A DNA stretch of 7,657 nucleotides from Nitrososphaerota archaeon (lineage in GTDB: Archaea > Thermoproteota > Nitrososphaeria > Nitrososphaerales > CADDZS01): positions 1 through 7,657 of the forward strand of contig DAHVAI010000394.1 of assembly GCA_027314685.1 (NCBI GenBank). Direction: 5' to 3'. This document shows, piece by piece, positions 1 through 7,035 of this stretch (position 1 is the stretch's first letter; each line of letters opens with the position of its first letter). The position numbers were made by a program, and so were the translations under genes. The notes beneath the pieces are model-generated. The model saw only the letters and a program-made list of their open reading frames with translations, had not been told where the DNA came from and made no database searches.

Positions 1-70
1 AGGAAAGAGGAAAGAAGTTCAGGGACACTCAATTCACGAAAGATGGTCGGCATAAACATAGACTACCTTT

Positions 71-562
71 GTGGAAGCGCCACTAGATTTCGGTAAATTG
101 AAGTCTAGATTGCATCACATACTTGATGACTTTGAGTTCAAGTCGATGCCTACTGCAAAGCCGTTCCCAAGTTGTCTAAAGGTTGTCGAGAAGCTCAAAC
201 AGATTGGAAGTCTGGTTGGGATTGTGACAAATAGTGGCAGAGGTCCAGCTCAGGCAATTCTCGACGATTATGGATTCTTGCCATACTTGAACTTGGTCAT
301 TACTCGAAATGAAATGAGTCGAATGAAACCCAGTCCTGACGGTCTTCTGCAAGCGCAGAGGATATTAGGATTGAATTCATTAGATATGCTCTATGTGGGA
401 GACTCGGTACTTGACATCGAATCAGCGAGGAGCGCCAATATGAAATGTGCTGCCATCCCCACGGGTTTACATCCAGTCGAAGAATTGCGAAAATTGTCTC
501 CTGACTATGTGCTGGAAAGGTTAAGTGATATTGAAAACCTTGTAATCCACGATGCAAGCTAA
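71..562 (+). CDS. HAD-family phosphatase (phosphoglycolate phosphatase-like), N-terminus broken, probable pseudogene
   Basis: The 163-residue frame opens at GTG 71, because TAA (53-55) and TAG (59-61) close it upstream. It shows three of the four HAD phosphatase motifs: motif II GIVTNS (Thr53), motif III RMKPSPD (Lys86) and motif IV VGDSVLD (Asp111, Asp115). A short helical cap of about 30 residues precedes motif II, as in compact HAD subfamily I enzymes. Motif I (DxDGT), which supplies the nucleophile and acid/base, is absent from this frame. Just upstream, ATG 43 in another frame reads MVGINID (43-63), and codons 65-70 in the GTG frame read Thr-Phe. Inserting eight bases after base 63 would restore MVGINID-LDG-TFVEAP, a normal motif I. 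An 8-bp deletion is therefore inferred. The natural product would hydrolyse a phosphomonoester; as read here it should be inactive. It lies 33 bp before the PIN-ATPase gene and may be cotranscribed. A sequencing or assembly error is the main alternative. Confidence 0.75.
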   Translation: MEAPLDFGKLKSRLHHILDDFEFKSMPTAKPFPSCLKVVEKLKQIGSLVGIVTNSGRGPAQAILDDYGFLPYLNLVITRNEMSRMKPSPDGLLQAQRILGLNSLDMLYVGDSVLDIESARSANMKCAAIPTGLHPVEELRKLSPDYVLERLSDIENLVIHDAS

Positions 563-595
563 TATTTCAATGTTGAATAGAGAGATACGAGTGCG

Positions 596-2425
596 ATGAA
601 TAAATTCGTCCTAGACACAAGCATAATCATCGATGGCAAGGCAAGCCAGATGATCGACTCTGGAGAAATCAGTCAAGGTGATGAACTTATTGTCCCTCGG
701 GCGGTCTTGGACGAACTTCAAGCACAGGCATCTAAGCACAGGGAGGAGGGCTTCGTAGGTCTTGAGGAATTGACACACCTGAGGTCTCTCTGCATTGAGA
801 GGAAGATTGGTATCGGTTTCGAGGGTGAAAGGCCATCGATGGAAGATATCAAATTAGCAAAAAGCGGTCGGATAGACGCGATAATCAGAGACATTGCAAA
901 GAAGAGAGGCGCTGCTTTGCTAACTGCTGATTACGTCCAGGCACTGGTAGGGAAGGCCGAGGGAATCGACGTTATGCACATGCCCGCTGAAGTCAGAACA
1001 CAGGGATTGCAGTTTGAACGCTTGTTTGACGAAAAGACCCTGAGCCTACACCTAAAGGAAGGTGTGGTACCGTATGCAAAAAAGGGGCAGCCCGGGAATT
1101 TTGATTATCTCCCAATTTCTGACATAACAACTGACAGAGAGGGTCTGGAACAGATTGTCAAGGAGATATCCGAAGCAGCTCGAATCTCAGAACATGGCTC
1201 TGTGGAAATCAGCCGGAGTGGTGCAACCGTGATTCAGCTGGGACAATACAGGATAGCAATTGCAAGACCGCCATTTTCGGACGGGCTGGAGGTGACAATT
1301 GTGAAGCCACTTGTTAGGCTCTCGCTTTCAGACTACTCACCCTCAGACAAACTTGTCCAAAGATTGGCTTCAAAGGCTGAGGGAATCATTATCGCCGGAC
1401 CTCCAGGTTCTGGAAAATCTACTCTGGCAAGTAGTATTGCGGACTTCTACCTTGATAAACGCAAAGTGGTAAAGACTTTCGAATCGCCAAAGGATCTTCA
1501 GGTCTCAAAAGGAATAACGCAATACGGTCCACTTGAAGGCGACTTTGAAAAAACTGCTGAGATATTGCTTCTTGTCAGGCCGGACTACACAGTATATGAC
1601 GAAGTAAGAAAAACAAGAGACTTCCAGGTTTTCGCGGATATGCGCCTCGCGGGGGTCGGAATGGTTGGTGTTGTTCACGCGAGTGATCCGGTAAATGCTG
1701 TTCAGCGTTTCATGAGTAGAATAGAGCTCGGAATGATTCCGCACATAGTTGATACCGTGATCTTTGTGAAGGCAGGGAGGATTGAACAAGTGTTGGAATT
1801 AAGGCTAGCGGTCAAAGTCCCTTCGGGTATGAACGAACCAGACCTTGCACGACCAGTAGTCGAGGTCAGAGATTTCCAATCGGGTGATCTCATGTACGAG
1901 ATTTACACATTCGGAGAAGAGAATGTGGTCATACCCATCAAAGAACTCGAAAGGGAAACTGCCAAAACAACGACAGGAGTTGAAAGACTGGCAACTGAAA
2001 AGATACTCCAATACTTCAAAAAATATGATCATAAAGCAGAGGTCAAGATACTTTCTCCATCGAAAGCTCGCGTTTTTCTCAACGAAGACGTTATACCCCG
2101 AGTGATTGGGAAGGGAGGCGCTTCAATAAAGGAAGCTGAGCAGATACTGTCCATTGGGCTCGACATCGAAGGAAAAGAAAGTTCGAATTCTGGAAAGTCT
2201 GATGCAATTCAGTTTGACTATCATGAAAAGGGAAACTCACTCGAGATCTTCTTTGGATCAGAAGCTGTCGGCGAACAAGTCTCATTGCGAGTTGATAATG
2301 AAGGTGTGCTGACTTCCAGAATTGGACCGAAAGCAAGAATCAAGATATCTAAGATATCTGAAGCAGGTAGAAAAATATCTGAGGCGCTAAGAGAAGGAAA
2401 GGACCTGCGGGCCTACAGAATCTAG
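596..2425 (+). CDS. PINc / PilT-type ATPase / KH-domain protein (COG1855-like)
   Basis: This 609-residue protein has the domain order PIN nuclease, PilT/secretion-type ATPase, KH RNA-binding domain, matching a family found mainly in archaea. The PIN domain spans roughly residues 1-130, with the acidic metal-binding set visible as Asp7, Glu40, Asp94 and Asp112. The ATPase domain spans roughly 200-450, with Walker A GPPGSGKST at 268-276 and a Walker B-like segment ending Asp335-Glu336 (VYDEVR), followed by a His-containing stretch (VVHA). The KH domain has its GKGG loop at 505-508. The C-terminal tail (about 570-609) is rich in Lys, Arg and Glu. All catalytic residues look intact, so an active RNase coupled to an ATPase is plausible, but no substrate is known. 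There is no signal peptide or membrane segment, so it should be cytosolic. ATG 596 was chosen because the PIN beta-strand FVLDTS begins right after it. The AATATTTCA at 561-569 lies where a leaderless promoter box would be, so the gene may also be transcribed alone. Confidence 0.93.
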   Translation: MNKFVLDTSIIIDGKASQMIDSGEISQGDELIVPRAVLDELQAQASKHREEGFVGLEELTHLRSLCIERKIGIGFEGERPSMEDIKLAKSGRIDAIIRDIAKKRGAALLTADYVQALVGKAEGIDVMHMPAEVRTQGLQFERLFDEKTLSLHLKEGVVPYAKKGQPGNFDYLPISDITTDREGLEQIVKEISEAARISEHGSVEISRSGATVIQLGQYRIAIARPPFSDGLEVTIVKPLVRLSLSDYSPSDKLVQRLASKAEGIIIAGPPGSGKSTLASSIADFYLDKRKVVKTFESPKDLQVSKGITQYGPLEGDFEKTAEILLLVRPDYTVYDEVRKTRDFQVFADMRLAGVGMVGVVHASDPVNAVQRFMSRIELGMIPHIVDTVIFVKAGRIEQVLELRLAVKVPSGMNEPDLARPVVEVRDFQSGDLMYEIYTFGEENVVIPIKELERETAKTTTGVERLATEKILQYFKKYDHKAEVKILSPSKARVFLNEDVIPRVIGKGGASIKEAEQILSIGLDIEGKESSNSGKSDAIQFDYHEKGNSLEIFFGSEAVGEQVSLRVDNEGVLTSRIGPKARIKISKISEAGRKISEALREGKDLRAYRI

Positions 2426-2453
2426 CTGTTTCGTCATGTAAGATTTTGGTCGT

Positions 2454-2466
2454 AAAAGATTATAAC
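2454..2466 (+). promoter_or_regulatory. Putative archaeal TATA box for tRNA-Gln
   Basis: An A/T-rich box (AAAAGATTATAAC) is centred about 32 bp before the first base of tRNA-Gln, as expected for a TBP/TFB promoter with transcription starting a few bases upstream of the tRNA. It is judged from composition and spacing only. Confidence 0.45.
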
Positions 2467-2482
2467 ATCTCGGCGTAAGAAA

Positions 2483-2489
2483 TTTTTTT
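2483..2489 (+). terminator. T-run that may terminate the PIN-ATPase transcript
   Basis: Seven consecutive T residues lie 58 bp after the stop codon of the PIN-ATPase gene and four bases before tRNA-Gln. Archaeal RNA polymerase can terminate at T-rich tracts without a hairpin. The run also lies near the expected tRNA transcription start, so it may simply be part of the initiation region. Confidence 0.3.
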
Positions 2490-2492
2490 CGC

Positions 2493-2567
2493 AGCCCCCT
2501 AGTATAGTCAGGTCAAGTATGCGGGCCTCTGGAGCCTGAGACACCAGTTCGAATCTGGTGGGGGCTA
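2493..2567 (+). tRNA. tRNA-Gln (anticodon CTG)
   Basis: The sequence folds by hand into a full cloverleaf. The acceptor stem AGCCCCC (2493-2499) pairs with GGGGGCT (2560-2566). The D arm GTAT/GTAT (2502-2505 with 2517-2520) has two wobble pairs and the conserved GG at 2511-2512. The anticodon stem CGGGC/GCCTG (2522-2526 with 2534-2538) holds loop CTCTGGA with anticodon CTG at 2529-2531. The T arm ACCAG/CTGGT holds loop TTCGAAT (2548-2554). The discriminator is A2567. There is no intron and no encoded CCA, so the CCA must be added afterwards. It decodes CAG. It lies between two protein genes on the same strand with its own promoter-like box. Confidence 0.95.
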
Positions 2568-2583
2568 TTCATTTTCATACGCG

Positions 2584-2588
2584 TTTTT
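2584..2588 (+). terminator. T-rich tract downstream of tRNA-Gln
   Basis: The 20 bases after the tRNA are T-rich (ATTCATTTTC, then a run of five T at 2584-2588), which fits a factor-independent archaeal termination zone. No hairpin was found, so support is weak. Confidence 0.3.
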
Positions 2589-2598
2589 CGAAGTAGTG

Positions 2599-2606
2599 CT
2601 TAAATT
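2599..2606 (+). promoter_or_regulatory. Putative TATA box for the aminotransferase gene
   Basis: CTTAAATT is centred about 34 bp before ATG 2637. Archaeal initiation about 26 bp downstream of the box would give a leader of only around eight bases. The absence of a clear Shine-Dalgarno sequence before this ATG fits a leaderless or near-leaderless mRNA. Confidence 0.45.
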
Positions 2607-2636
2607 CAGTTGTCAAGTGAAAGAAACTGAGAGTAC

Positions 2637-3788
2637 ATGATTGACGAAGACGAGCTACTGCTTATACCGGGACCAACATCGCTTAGCTCGAAGGTACGCG
2701 AGATCATGTCGCGCCCACAGCAGAGCCATGTTGCGCCTGAGTTTTACAATGCTTTCAAGGAAATGCTGACGCTTGCGCGCTACGCTTTCAAGAACAGCTC
2801 AGGAATTCAGTATGTATTCACGGGCGCAGGTTCCATAGGAATGGAGACTGCGGTCACTTCTCTTCTTGAAAAGGATGACAATGTATTGAGCGTTGAAACT
2901 GGTCACTTTGGACAACGATTCAGCATGATGGCTGCGATACATGGAGCAAAAGTTCAATCACTGCCCTCTGAAACCGGTCATCATGTAGATTATTCGGAGG
3001 TGGATTCTGCTCTCAAGAAAGGAAAGCACAAAGCAGTTCTGTTTACACACGTAGATACATCAACGTCAATAATGAATGATCCAGAACAAATCTGCAAGAT
3101 TGCCCACGAGAATGATGCTTTAGCAATATGTGACTCCGTTTGCGGCATTGCCGGAGCCTTTCTTGATTTCGACAGTTCCGGAGCTGATGCAGTACTGACA
3201 GGATCGCAAAAGGCCATCGCTGCCCCTCCAGGTGCCACACTACTGGCCGTCTCGAACAGAGCTTACGAGATGATGGGGAAGCGGAAAACTCCAATTGCAT
3301 CGTATTACATGAACCTTCTCCGTTGGAAGCCCATAATGGACGATCCAAAGATCTACCTCACCACACCGGCCGTTCAGATAATGCTAGCTCTCCGAGAAGC
3401 GCTTCTGGCAGTAAGGGAAGAAGGTCTAGAGAATCGTTGGAGAAGACACCGAATATTGGCAGAAGCTTTCCGTTCAGGCCTTGAAGCGCTTAATCTGAAG
3501 CCACTTCCGGATATGGAAAGTCGTGCGCCTACAGTAACTGCCTTCTATGTTCCGAAGGGAAAATCTTCGGAGATTCAAGACATCCTACGAACAAGGCATG
3601 GAATCCACGTTGCACTTGGGTTTGGCGAATTCAAGGATTATATGCTCCGAGTTGGGCACTTTGGCAACATCTCATCTGGCGACGTAGTCGCACTCTTGGG
3701 AGCTCTAGAAACGGTCATGAGCCGATATTCAGAGACAAAGACAGGCAGTGCCATTGAGGCTGCTTTGCCTCACCTAAATAACATCTAA
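2637..3788 (+). CDS. Class V aminotransferase, PLP-dependent (alanine/serine-glyoxylate aminotransferase family)
   Basis: The 383-residue length is typical of the COG0075 group of small fold-type I aminotransferases. The N-terminus LLIPGPT (8-14) is the usual family start and begins shortly after the ATG. The segment FTGAGSIGME (61-70) is the glycine-rich cofactor phosphate-binding region. CDSVCG contains Asp166, expected to contact the pyridine nitrogen of PLP. LTGSQKAIAAPPG contains Lys192, the predicted Schiff-base lysine. The C-terminal MLRVGHFGNI is the conserved strand that normally supplies the arginine binding the substrate carboxylate. The enzyme should move an amino group between an amino acid such as alanine or serine and an oxo acid such as glyoxylate or pyruvate; the exact pair cannot be read from sequence, and aspartate or phosphonate-type substrates remain possible. 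It is probably transcribed alone. Its stop codon overlaps that of the convergent argS. The frame is intact. Confidence 0.92.
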   Translation: MIDEDELLLIPGPTSLSSKVREIMSRPQQSHVAPEFYNAFKEMLTLARYAFKNSSGIQYVFTGAGSIGMETAVTSLLEKDDNVLSVETGHFGQRFSMMAAIHGAKVQSLPSETGHHVDYSEVDSALKKGKHKAVLFTHVDTSTSIMNDPEQICKIAHENDALAICDSVCGIAGAFLDFDSSGADAVLTGSQKAIAAPPGATLLAVSNRAYEMMGKRKTPIASYYMNLLRWKPIMDDPKIYLTTPAVQIMLALREALLAVREEGLENRWRRHRILAEAFRSGLEALNLKPLPDMESRAPTVTAFYVPKGKSSEIQDILRTRHGIHVALGFGEFKDYMLRVGHFGNISSGDVVALLGALETVMSRYSETKTGSAIEAALPHLNNI

Positions 3789-5707
3789 ATCTTTTCCAAG
3801 CACTCTATACCCAGCAAGTCGAGAGATTGTTTGAGCACGTTTTGAAAGGCATTCACCAACCCGATTCTGGAATCTCTCAAGTCGTCTTGCTCAACCTGAA
3901 GTACGCGATTCTTTTCGTAGAATCTGTTGAACGCTTCACAGAGTTCGAAGGAATAATGGGCGATCCATTTGGGCGCGAGCATTCTCACGGCTTTTTCGAC
4001 ATTTAAGTCAAACTTCGAAATCAATGTTATGAGCTCCACTTCCAACTCTGAATTGAGTAGCAAGCTGTCTATTCTTCCCCTTGAATCTGAAACTCGTTGC
4101 AAAATACTGCTTGCTCTAGCATACGTGTAAAGCATGTATGGCCCTGTCTCGCCTATGAGTTTCAAGGAATCCGTGAGATCGAAAGTAATGGTTTTGTCTA
4201 AATCTTGTTTCAATAGGCTGAATCTGACTGCCGAGATTGCTAGCTTCTCCGCCACTTTATCAAACCACGAATCATCCTTGGTGTCTTTGTTTCTCTTTCG
4301 TGTTTCATCCAACGCTGCAGACTTTACTGCGTCGAGTACATCATCCGCGTTGACATAGAGTCCCTTACGTCCTGACATGCGAACGCTTTCAATGTCACCT
4401 TCTTGTATTCCTTTCTTTGTTATCGAGGCAACTGTACTCGGAGAAAGCGTCATCAAAGCATATCCAAGATGAATGTATTTCTGCGAAAGGTCTTTGCCTG
4501 AAAGCTGCTCTAAAATGTGTAGTATCACTCGCTGAAGTCTAGATTGTTCCGACCCTATTGCAGTAATGCTTCTTTCCGCTCCCCAGGCTACTGGCGACTG
4601 TGCAATCCTCTCTTCAGATGCTCTGGTGCGCAAAAGCTCTCTTTGATCTGGTTGCAATGCAAACTCATCATAGGAGAACTTATCTTGGATTATCCCCATT
4701 TTTAGTGCAGCGAATGGTATGTCCTTTGCTATGTATGTAGCGGTGCCATCGCTCCTAACTAGGACCTTGTCCTCGCCTTCCTTCTCACCCTTTACCGTCA
4801 CTATCCAACAACCCTTGAACTCACCATCGGTTTCAAGCTTTGCAATCTCTTGTTTCTTTAAAGCGTCGAAAACCTCTTGCCATAGTCTAGATTCGATGAT
4901 ATCCGATTCAAAGACGAGTAGATCATAAAATGCGTTAAACCTCCAACAGGTTTTCAGTTGTTCTGATAGAATTTTGTTCGTTATTTCGAATGCCAAAGGA
5001 AAGATCTCCTTGTCGCGGCCCTCAATAGCTCTCAAGACAGATGTTCGCTTCTGCGCAAGAGTCGAGTCAATTTCATACTTCTTGTTAACTGAAACGTAAA
5101 TGTCATCACCCGCGTAGTGATCAAACTTCTTTCCATTGCTTTCCTTCGGGAAGCCCAGATATTTTATTCCAACTATGACATCCGCAACCTGAAGCCCGGA
5201 ATCATCGATATAATTGAGTACCTTCACATTGTGATTAGTAAATCGAAATATCCGAGAAATCGAATCGCCGAGGGCCACATTCCTCAGATGACCTACATGG
5301 AGAGCCTTGTTTGGATTGACTGAGGTATGTTCTACCAGGACACTCGATGACTTTCCAATATCTAAGCTTCCATAGCTCAACTTTTGCGCAGCGTCAAGCA
5401 CATCTTGAAAGAAGTTCTTTCGATTAAATTTAAAATTCAAAAATCCTGAAGGATGGCCTTCGACGCTTTCCACATACTTCATGCTGGTCAATTCCTTAGT
5501 GATCTCTTCCGCGATTTCGGAAACTATGTCAGCAGGTCTTTTTCTTGCAACCCGCGACAGCTGATAACCTGTCCTAAATGACAAATCGCCAAGCTCTCTG
5601 GAGGGAGGAACATCCCATTCCAATTGCTCCGGATATTCGTATTTGAGCGAATGACAGGCGGACCTTATCTTCTGTTCCGCTTCTGATACAAAGTTTCTGA
5701 AACTCAT
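3785..5707 (-). CDS. argS: Arginyl-tRNA synthetase
   Basis: This class I synthetase attaches arginine to tRNA-Arg using ATP. Starting at ATG 5707 it has 640 residues, within the upper part of the family range. The N-terminal tRNA-contacting domain contains ELGDLSFRTG (38-47). The catalytic domain has VEHTSVNPNKALHVGHLRN, with the HIGH motif as HVGH at 137-140. VLVRSDGTATYIAKDI (315-330) is a typical ArgRS catalytic segment. The KMSKS-equivalent loop is RMSGRKG (443-449), with Arg in place of the first Lys. A DALR-type all-helical anticodon-binding domain follows from about 520 to the end. The frame is open further upstream, to 5854, but that extension lies inside the preceding HAD gene and does not look like ArgRS. 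ATG 5707 is 14 nt after the HAD stop and directly before the expected N-terminus MSFRNF. Cotranscription with the HAD phosphatase is likely. One of its likely substrates, tRNA-Arg(GCG), is encoded at 7400-7600. Confidence 0.96.
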   Translation of the reverse strand: MSFRNFVSEAEQKIRSACHSLKYEYPEQLEWDVPPSRELGDLSFRTGYQLSRVARKRPADIVSEIAEEITKELTSMKYVESVEGHPSGFLNFKFNRKNFFQDVLDAAQKLSYGSLDIGKSSSVLVEHTSVNPNKALHVGHLRNVALGDSISRIFRFTNHNVKVLNYIDDSGLQVADVIVGIKYLGFPKESNGKKFDHYAGDDIYVSVNKKYEIDSTLAQKRTSVLRAIEGRDKEIFPLAFEITNKILSEQLKTCWRFNAFYDLLVFESDIIESRLWQEVFDALKKQEIAKLETDGEFKGCWIVTVKGEKEGEDKVLVRSDGTATYIAKDIPFAALKMGIIQDKFSYDEFALQPDQRELLRTRASEERIAQSPVAWGAERSITAIGSEQSRLQRVILHILEQLSGKDLSQKYIHLGYALMTLSPSTVASITKKGIQEGDIESVRMSGRKGLYVNADDVLDAVKSAALDETRKRNKDTKDDSWFDKVAEKLAISAVRFSLLKQDLDKTITFDLTDSLKLIGETGPYMLYTYARASSILQRVSDSRGRIDSLLLNSELEVELITLISKFDLNVEKAVRMLAPKWIAHYSFELCEAFNRFYEKNRVLQVEQDDLRDSRIGLVNAFQNVLKQSLDLLGIECLEKI

Positions 5708-5721
5708 GTTCTTCTCATCAT

Positions 5722-6408
5722 TCAACGTCCAAGTATTTTGACGATATGAGAGACCGCTTCGACGGTCCCGCTTCCAATCTCTTCCTTGCATACGTAATTT
5801 GCCTTGTCCTTTACCTCTTTTGATGCATTTGCGACCGCAGCGCTGTAGGCACACATCCTAAACATAGGCAAATCAGTCTCGCTATCGCCGATTACAGCAA
5901 CTTCCTCGGGGGTTATGCCTAGAAATGTCAGTCCATCTCTGAGGCCAATTGATTTGTCAATTCCCCTCTTCGTCAAGTGGAGCGCAAATTTGCTATCGCT
6001 TATTGTCACAGGGATGTTGTTCTGATCTAACAGTTTCTGGCCTTCGTTGGGTTCGAAAGTCCGCAGCAGGACTACTTCCGTCAATCTGGCGCTGACAGGT
6101 TTAACTCGAACATCAAATTTCTTGCTCAGGAGATCGTATGCTTCCAATCCTTTGGTCTTGTCCCCAAAGATTTTCATGTCAGTGGGCGAAGTCATTACGA
6201 CTCCTCCATTCTCGCATATAGATACTTTGGAACATCCGATGAACACTCCGAGGTAGTAAGTGTCCCATGGGCCTCTGCCTGAAGCCAGCAGTACATCGTA
6301 ACCTAGTCTTCTTAACCATCGCATTGAGTGAACGGCTTCCAAGCTTAGCAACCCATCATAATCACAGATTGTACCGTCAATATCAAAGACAAATGCCCTT
6401 AATCTCAT
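5722..6408 (-). CDS. HAD phosphatase, archaeal phosphoglycolate phosphatase type (SPP-like)
   Basis: Starting at ATG 6408 the protein has 228 residues, close to the size of archaeal phosphoglycolate phosphatases such as Thermoplasma TA0175. All four HAD motifs are present: FDIDGT (Asp9 nucleophile, Asp11 acid/base), LLASGRG (Ser43), Lys152 in KRGIDKS, and IGDSETD (Asp175, Asp179). The insert of roughly 80 residues between motifs II and III is a C2-type cap, as in sucrose-phosphatase-like and Cof-like enzymes. This differs from the short-cap HAD protein at 71-562, so the two are not recent duplicates. The likely reaction is dephosphorylation of 2-phosphoglycolate or another small phosphomonoester. 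An alternative GTG start at 6420 would add MALP; the ATG gives the usual few residues before motif I and is preferred. The stop is 14 nt before argS, suggesting a two-gene operon. It is divergent from the SRPBCC gene across a roughly 90-bp spacer. Confidence 0.88.
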   Translation of the reverse strand: MRLRAFVFDIDGTICDYDGLLSLEAVHSMRWLRRLGYDVLLASGRGPWDTYYLGVFIGCSKVSICENGGVVMTSPTDMKIFGDKTKGLEAYDLLSKKFDVRVKPVSARLTEVVLLRTFEPNEGQKLLDQNNIPVTISDSKFALHLTKRGIDKSIGLRDGLTFLGITPEEVAVIGDSETDLPMFRMCAYSAAVANASKEVKDKANYVCKEEIGSGTVEAVSHIVKILGR

Positions 6409-6464
6409 TGGCAACGCCACAGAGCTCTGGAAATCTGGTGCATAACCTTTACTCGAGCAACATT

Positions 6465-6476
6465 CAATAATCTTTT
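6465..6476 (+). promoter_or_regulatory. A/T-rich promoter-like box in the divergent spacer
   Basis: CAATAATCTTTT is the most promoter-like stretch in the spacer between the divergent HAD and SRPBCC genes. Its centre, about 33 bp before TTG 6503, suits a short-leader transcript for the rightward gene. Another A/T-rich stretch at 6441-6452 could serve the leftward gene. Neither is strong. Confidence 0.3.
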
Positions 6477-6502
6477 CACTGAAAGAACAAAAAGAAAATC
6501 AT

Positions 6503-6955
6503 TTGCCTGGAGTTCGATCCACAACTATCATCAAGACCATAAACGCTCCCATAAGGTTTGTTTTCAATTGGTGCACCGACTATCAGGAAACCGATCCTGC
6601 GATCACTGGATCAAAGCGCAAGAGAGTCATCTTGGACAGATCAGAAGCGAGAGTTGTTTATGCAGCGCTCTTTGACGAGGAAGATGGAAGGACGCATGTC
6701 TCTGTGTATGATGTGAAGCTAAAGCCGCCAAGAAGCTGGCACTATGCTATTTTTGACCCCGACCGCGTTGGTACTGGAGACTACAAGTTGAAGCGCTTGT
6801 CAAGCAAGAGCACTGAGTTGAAAATCATTTTCAGAAACCGATACAAGAATCCTGCAAAGATGGAGAATGCTCAAGAGTACATGAAGAGATTAAATATTCT
6901 CTGGGACAAGTATATCCTAGCACTCGAAAAGGAATACTCTGCCCGATGTCATTGA
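6503..6955 (+). CDS. SRPBCC-fold (START/Bet v1/CoxG-like) protein of unknown ligand
   Basis: The 150-residue protein has the organisation of the SRPBCC helix-grip fold: an N-terminal strand and helix (TTIIKTINAPIRFVFNW, about residues 7-23), the DY..TDP segment typical of this superfamily, a run of antiparallel strands (about 38-115), and a long C-terminal helix (about 116-147). Proteins of this fold bind hydrophobic ligands or act as cyclases, co-chaperones or CoxG-like factors; nothing here identifies the ligand. No signal peptide or membrane helix is visible. No ATG is available: the first in-frame Met is near the C-terminus, and the frame is open only back to 6446. TTG 6503 is the best start and places the first strand correctly. 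No convincing Shine-Dalgarno precedes it. The gene is divergent from the HAD-argS pair and appears to stand alone. Confidence 0.75.
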   Translation: MPGVRSTTIIKTINAPIRFVFNWCTDYQETDPAITGSKRKRVILDRSEARVVYAALFDEEDGRTHVSVYDVKLKPPRSWHYAIFDPDRVGTGDYKLKRLSSKSTELKIIFRNRYKNPAKMENAQEYMKRLNILWDKYILALEKEYSARCH

Positions 6956-7035
6956 AACGATAAACCTGGAATACCATTCATATTGTTCTTACCACAATAG
7001 ATAAGCTGTGTTAAACCCGGGATATTCGTCTTTGC

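Noticed and set aside
64..70. Programmed ribosomal frameshift joining the ATG-43 frame to the GTG-71 frame
   Set aside because: A simple one-base shift would yield GINIDYLVEAP, which still lacks DxDGT, and no slippery heptamer or following pseudoknot is evident; a deletion explains the missing LDG better.
596..990. PIN domain as a VapC toxin of a toxin-antitoxin pair
   Set aside because: The PIN domain is fused in frame to ATPase and KH domains, and no small antitoxin-like gene precedes it; the upstream neighbour is a HAD phosphatase.
1505..2336. Several open frames on the opposite strand or in other frames inside the PIN-ATPase gene
   Set aside because: They lie wholly within a gene with complete conserved motifs, show no recognisable domains and have low-complexity or Cys/Ser/Phe-rich compositions typical of shadow frames.
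5705..5854. N-terminal extension of argS to 5854, giving a 689-residue protein
   Set aside because: The added 49 residues overlap the intact HAD gene in another frame, are rich in Arg/Lys/Gly with no ArgRS similarity, and a good ATG at 5707 lies directly before the normal N-terminus.
6956..7035. Possible small RNA or terminator between the SRPBCC gene and the membrane protein gene
   Set aside because: No C/D-box or H/ACA-type motifs, no clear hairpin with a T-run, and only 80 bases of unremarkable sequence between convergent genes.
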